Of a stretch of 42,742 nt of DNA, positions 42,653-42,742 are shown in pieces; positions within the stretch are counted from its first letter, which is position 1, and each line of letters begins with the position of its first letter. Under the pieces are notes generated by a model. It did no database searches. It had not been told where the DNA came from and saw only the letters and a list, made by a program, of their open reading frames with translations. A program made the position numbers and the translations under genes. Source of the stretch: Caldilineaceae bacterium (GTDB lineage Bacteria; Chloroflexota; Anaerolineae; Caldilineales; Caldilineaceae). The stretch lies in the NCBI GenBank assembly GCA_011523365.1, contig WTGY01000084.1:1-42742 (forward strand), in the 5' to 3' direction.

Positions 42653-42742
42653 CTTTCGATTGGGCACTTGTTGGATTGTCGGCACCAGGTCGGCGAGGCA
42701 TGTTGTTGGGGGGGGCGTTGCGGGGGCGGAGCCCCCGCACAA
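42653..42742. repeat. Dispersed intergenic repeat, copy C (5' part, cut by window end)
   Basis: This segment aligns with 23032-23122 of copy B: both begin CTTTCGATT, share GAGGCATG and end in the same GC-rich hairpin (GCGGGGGC at 42720-42727, complement at 42731-42738) and CACAA. The window stops where copy B goes on into the part seen at the window start. Confidence 0.8.

Larger units (their letters stand above)
42379..42742. other. Intergenic region upstream of uvrC with two repeats
   Basis: A 364-base stretch to the window end. It contains the short palindrome at 42550-42574 and copy C of the dispersed repeat (42653-42742). A uvrC promoter must lie here, but I cannot place it with confidence. 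Open frames through it are compositional. Confidence 0.55.

Noticed and set aside
1..42742. Circular replicon, because the two ends belong to adjacent parts of the same repeat
   Set aside because: Joining the ends would omit five bases present in copy B, and repeat-induced contig breaks explain the ends more simply. No replication or partition genes are present.

Overview
The window is a high-GC bacterial chromosome segment, probably from a Chloroflexota lineage (Anaerolineae, Caldilineales-like). This is inferred from style rather than a marker gene: three Tat/lipoprotein-type sugar-binding proteins (twin Arg followed by an L-A-A-C lipobox), lipoproteins with Thr/Pro-rich linkers and LysM repeats, a transaldolase/phosphoglucose isomerase fusion arrangement, and many Gfo/Idh/MocA oxidoreductases. 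No rRNA, tRNA, CRISPR array, prophage or transposase was seen. Both ends lie inside copies of one dispersed repeat, so the window is probably a complete assembly contig broken at repeats.

Layout. 176-3825 (-): a CUT1 sugar importer of LplB/LplC type in the order permease, binding protein, permease. 4412-8236 (-): a mini-zincin, a lipoprotein with four tandem domains, YggT, ProC and the PLP-homeostasis protein YggS. 8440-16648 (-): a catabolic and transport block of Gfo/Idh/MocA dehydrogenase, SMP-30-like lactonase, second dehydrogenase, binding protein, two permeases and an M20 peptidase. 16874-21640 (+): a third importer followed by an alpha-L-fucosidase with an RHH-like N-terminus. 21698-22785 (-): upp and a DksA/TraR-type zinc-finger gene. 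23264-24723 (+): ruvB and a nucleotidyltransferase gene broken by a stop codon. 24764-26193 (-): an MTAP-like protein and an unknown protein, translationally coupled. 26340-32015 (+): a dehydrogenase, polyphosphate glucokinase, transaldolase, phosphoglucose isomerase and ribose-5-phosphate isomerase. 32160-37034: LysM lipoprotein (-), secreted beta-propeller protein (+), J-domain membrane protein (-) and NAD kinase (-). 37060-42378: metallophosphoesterase (+), a cNMP-binding/PH-domain membrane protein (-) and uvrC (-).

How the genes fit together. The three importers, the dehydrogenase/lactonase genes and the fucosidase suggest uptake and oxidation of plant- or algal-type oligosaccharides. The ppgK, tal, pgi and rpiA genes feed hexoses into the pentose phosphate pathway. 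None of the importers has its own ATPase, so a shared MsmK-type subunit is expected elsewhere. Each binding-protein gene is separated from the downstream permease gene by a stable hairpin.

The most notable signal is at the transaldolase/phosphoglucose isomerase junction. The two halves of a normally single bifunctional protein lie in different frames. The junction has an in-phase U UUU UUU heptamer, a 7-nt spacer and a 10-bp stem-loop whose loop holds the zero-frame stop. This is the layout of a programmed -1 frameshift, although a homopolymer indel or sequencing error would also explain it.
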